Source of the DNA: an uncultured bacterium
GTDB taxonomy: Bacteria; Patescibacteriota; Minisyncoccia; Phycocordibacterales; UBA9973
DNA: 13,624 nt
NCBI GenBank assembly: GCA_903825265.1
Contig: CAIJZW010000075.1
Span: forward strand, 1-13,624
Direction: 5' to 3'
Below, piece by piece: positions 13,012 through 13,624 of the stretch. The notes under the pieces were generated by a model. That model ran no database searches. It saw only the letters and a list, made by a program, of their open reading frames with translations, and was not told the origin of the DNA. The position numbers and the translations under genes were made by a program. The number at the start of each line of letters is the position of its first letter. Position 1 is the stretch's first letter.

Positions 13012-13407
13012 ATGAAGACATTTACTTCAAATTCTCAAAAAATAGGTCAACTTGGCGAAGAATTGGCTTGTATGTTTCTCGTGAAACATGATTTTTCTAT
13101 TTTAGAAAGAAATTATACTAAAAAATGGGGAGAAATAGACATTATTGCCCAAAAAGGAGAAAAAAGATACTTTATAGAGGTAAAGTCAAAAAGTGTGTCT
13201 TCTTTAGATTTTGTTACACATGAAACAGGTAGGCCAGAAGATAATATGCATCCGTGGAAAATGAAACGATTAAGAAGGGTAGTAGAGACATATTTAATAA
13301 GTAAGAGGCTTGGTTATACAGAATGGCAGTTTGATTTACTTGTTGTTTATTTGGATTTAGAAAAAAGAGTTTCTAGGGTAAAAGTTATTGAAAATATAAT
13401 ACTTTAG
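13012..13407 (+). CDS. yraN: YraN family (UPF0102) endonuclease-fold protein
   Basis: 131 residues, normal family length. GQLGEELACMFL (12-23), ILERNYTKKWGEIDII with E41 and D43, and FIEVKSK with E56 and K58 give the restriction-endonuclease-like E-x-D...ExK centre. RPEDNMHPWKMKRL (74-87) and the FDLLVVYL strand (107-114) are also typical. The function is not settled; a role in DNA processing is likely from the fold. The gene starts 8 bp after a parS variant and contains two parS-like sites. There is no Shine-Dalgarno motif before ATG 13012, and the next in-frame ATG (residue 21) would cut the conserved first helix. A bidirectional terminator follows. Confidence 0.9.
   Translation: MKTFTSNSQKIGQLGEELACMFLVKHDFSILERNYTKKWGEIDIIAQKGEKRYFIEVKSKSVSSLDFVTHETGRPEDNMHPWKMKRLRRVVETYLISKRLGYTEWQFDLLVVYLDLEKRVSRVKVIENIIL
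13073..13088. promoter_or_regulatory. Near-perfect parS site in yraN
   Basis: TGTTTCTCGTGAAACA, 15 of 16 positions, encoding MFLVKH (residues 21-26). Confidence 0.75.
13212..13227. promoter_or_regulatory. parS-like site in yraN
   Basis: TGTTACACATGAAACA, 14 of 16 positions, encoding VTHET (residues 68-72), the same peptide as in the cca insertion but built from a different pair of substitutions. Confidence 0.6.
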
Positions 13408-13424
13408 TGTTATGGAACTTAGAT

Positions 13425-13467
13425 ATAAAAATAAGCTCTCTTAAAAATTAAGAGAGCTTATTTTTAT
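13425..13467. terminator. Bidirectional terminator between yraN and the tRNA-Pro region
   Basis: A stem of about 20 bp (13425-13444 with 13448-13467), core AAGCTCTCTTAA/TTAAGAGAGCTT, loop AAA, with A and T runs at the ends. It serves yraN from the left and the tRNA-Pro transcript from the right. Confidence 0.85.
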
Positions 13468-13468
13468 T

Positions 13469-13502
13469 GTCGGGGCGCCGGGATTCGAACCCGGAGTCGC
13501 CT
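13469..13502 (-). repeat. Duplicated 3' fragment of tRNA-Pro (possible att remnant)
   Basis: 34 nt identical to 13550-13583: the 3' side of the anticodon stem, variable loop, T arm, acceptor 3' strand, discriminator and one following C. No D arm or 5' acceptor strand precedes it, so it is not a functional tRNA. After the discriminator it reads CAATAAAAA and runs into the terminator. Confidence 0.85.
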
Positions 13503-13514
13503 TGCTTTGCACCG

Positions 13515-13535
13515 CAGAAGCATAACATGCTTCTG
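13515..13535. other. Small hairpin between the two tRNA-Pro copies
   Basis: CAGAAGCAT and ATGCTTCTG form a 9-bp perfect stem around AAC. It is the only visible structure in the 47-nt spacer. The A run lies on the wrong side for a terminator of the minus-strand tRNA. Confidence 0.5.
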
Positions 13536-13547
13536 GAAAAAATACCT

Positions 13548-13623
13548 TGGTCGGGGCGCCGGGATTCGAACCCGGAGTCGCCTGTTCCCAAAACAGGAAT
13601 GTTAGCCGTTACACTACACCCCG
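13548..13623 (-). tRNA. tRNA-Pro (anticodon TGG), CCA encoded
   Basis: Acceptor CGGGGTG/CGCCCCG (one G-T pair), D stem GTGT/ACAT, anticodon stem CCTGT/ACAGG around TTTGGGA with anticodon TGG (13588-13590), variable CGACT, T arm CCGGG-TTCGAAT-CCCGG, discriminator A. The next bases are CCA, so unlike the other two tRNAs here the 3' end is encoded. It is complete, with one base left at the window edge. Confidence 0.95.
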
Positions 13624-13624
13624 A

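Noticed and set aside
13469..13540. A second, type II tRNA built from the duplicated 3' fragment and the 13515-13535 hairpin (7-nt loop with GTT)
   Set aside because: There is no D arm and no 5' acceptor strand to pair with CGCCCCG; the sequence before the hairpin is the end of the intact tRNA-Pro plus a T run.
1..13624. CRISPR array, insertion sequence, prophage or toxin-antitoxin module
   Set aside because: No regularly spaced repeats, transposase, phage structural genes or paired small toxin/antitoxin genes were seen; the only tyrosine recombinase has housekeeping Xer architecture.

Overview
The window looks like a contig from a Candidate Phyla Radiation (Patescibacteria) bacterium, probably of the Parcubacteria/Nomurabacteria group. 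This placement is inference. It rests on the strongly A+T-rich sequence, scarce Shine-Dalgarno motifs, compact single-domain housekeeping genes, two of three tRNA genes without an encoded CCA, a CPR-type multi-CxxC zinc-ribbon protein at the left edge, and a pnp-linked single-pass membrane protein of CPR type. UGA is not needed as a sense codon. A gene is cut at the left edge and the right edge falls one base past the start of a tRNA gene, so this may be a whole contig.

Layout. 1-730: a truncated zinc-ribbon protein and a CutA-like protein (minus). 956-1729: a TrmB-family regulator (plus), convergent on 1737-8079, a minus-strand block read in the order rpsO, NYN-domain nuclease, pnp, membrane protein, DksA/TraR-like zinc finger and YifB/ComM ATPase, with hairpin terminators after rpsO, the NYN gene and dksA. 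The rpsO-to-pnp order is the classical bacterial linkage, here interrupted by a roughly 230-base structured element (7518-7750) and the NYN gene. 8217-10613: plus-strand XerC/D-like recombinase, a SAM methyltransferase and exodeoxyribonuclease III. A bidirectional terminator separates xth from the convergent CCA-adding enzyme (10651-12249). 12328-13624: tRNA-Gly, tRNA-Arg, a 400-base non-coding region, yraN and tRNA-Pro.

The most notable signal is at 10.66-13.23 kb. A perfect 16-bp ParB site (parS, TGTTTCACGTGAAACA) lies at 12962, with a symmetric variant 26 bp away and up to eight further parS-like sites inside the cca and yraN reading frames, including two in a peptide insertion of the CCA enzyme. 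Next to the perfect site are DnaA boxes and a very A+T-rich stretch. Together these mark a candidate chromosomal origin and centromere region.

Other notable points: a 34-nt duplication of the tRNA-Pro 3' end, resembling att sites left by an integrated element; a hairpin motif shared by two distant non-coding elements; a pnp leader hairpin that holds its GGAGG; and several promoters whose -10 box sits so close to the start codon that mRNAs should be leaderless or nearly so.
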